Shown one piece after another: positions 22,922-23,016 of a stretch of DNA of 23,016 bases (position 1 is the first letter of the stretch; each line of letters starts with the position of its first letter). Origin of the DNA: SZAS-3 sp964386785 (lineage in GTDB: Bacteria; Chlamydiota; Chlamydiia; Chlamydiales; JAAKFR01); contig CAYLUD010000027.1 in assembly GCA_964386785.1 (NCBI GenBank), forward strand, positions 1 to 23,016, given 5' to 3'. A program made the translations under genes and the position numbers. The notes below the pieces were generated by a model that was given only the letters and a program-made list of their open reading frames with translations, was not told where the DNA came from and did not search any database.

Positions 22922-22950
22922 ATTATATTTTTTTTATTTTTGTGAGTAAA
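22922..22950 (-). promoter_or_regulatory. Strong promoter on the Inc-like gene's start
   Basis: On the minus strand TTTACT (22945-22950, 4/6) and a perfect TATAAT (22922-22927) are exactly 17 bases apart, with an A-rich spacer. The expected start point, near 22915, falls on the second ATG of the gene. Confidence 0.6.
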
Positions 22951-23007
22951 TATTTTTTTTTTTCTTTGGTTTTTAGGTATGTAAATTGTATCTTTTGGAG
23001 AGAAGAT

Positions 23008-23016
23008 ATGGAAAGC
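23008..23016 (+). CDS. Start of a divergent gene (cut by window edge)
   Basis: ATG GAA AGC runs off the window end. GGAGAG at 22997-23002 is a well-spaced ribosome-binding site six bases before the ATG. Only three codons are visible, so nothing can be said about the product. It would share the AT-rich 22922-23007 region with the Inc-like gene. Confidence 0.35.

Overview
The window comes from a member of the Chlamydiota (chlamydiae). Two gene orders show this. The first is a ribosomal block that begins at rplC and lacks rpsJ, rpsN, rpmD, infA and rpmJ at their usual places, then runs through secY, rpsM, rpsK, rpoA and rplQ directly into gapA. The second is the order AGCS symporter, SET-domain protein, YycJ-type hydrolase, FtsK. 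Both match what I recall of Chlamydia (the CT504-CT528 and CT735-CT739 neighbourhoods of C. trachomatis). Genus and species cannot be fixed from the sequence alone.

Left part (about 1-12,700, + strand): the 3' end of an unrecognised gene is followed by a 343-base gap with hairpins and a promoter candidate. Then come 23 tightly packed genes, rplC to rplQ, encoding 21 ribosomal proteins, the SecY translocon channel and the RNA polymerase alpha subunit. Many junctions are ATGA or TAATG overlaps, so the block is probably co-transcribed and translationally coupled. Structured gaps lie upstream of rplC, between secY and rpsM, and between rplQ and gapA.

Middle part (12,700-18,100): gapA (glycolysis) and a low-complexity chlamydial protein form a two-gene unit ending in a long hairpin terminator. 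A small two-helix membrane protein, a predicted outer-membrane beta-barrel protein (- strand), a predicted secreted protein (+) and a sodium:alanine/glycine symporter (+) follow. This stretch holds the least characterised genes.

Right part (18,100-23,016, mostly - strand): tRNA-His with its own promoter, ftsK, a metallo-beta-lactamase-fold hydrolase and a SET-domain methyltransferase (NUE-like candidate effector) read in one direction, the last two coupled by a TGATG overlap. Beyond the tRNA lies a gene for a two-helix, coiled-coil membrane protein resembling an inclusion-membrane effector, with a strong promoter placed almost on its start codon. A divergent gene starts at the very edge of the window.

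Most of the window is conserved housekeeping sequence. The parts most worth a second look are the nested RNA structure before gapA, the leader before rplC, the predicted surface and secreted proteins at 14.5-16.4 kb, and the Inc-like gene at 22.2-22.9 kb.
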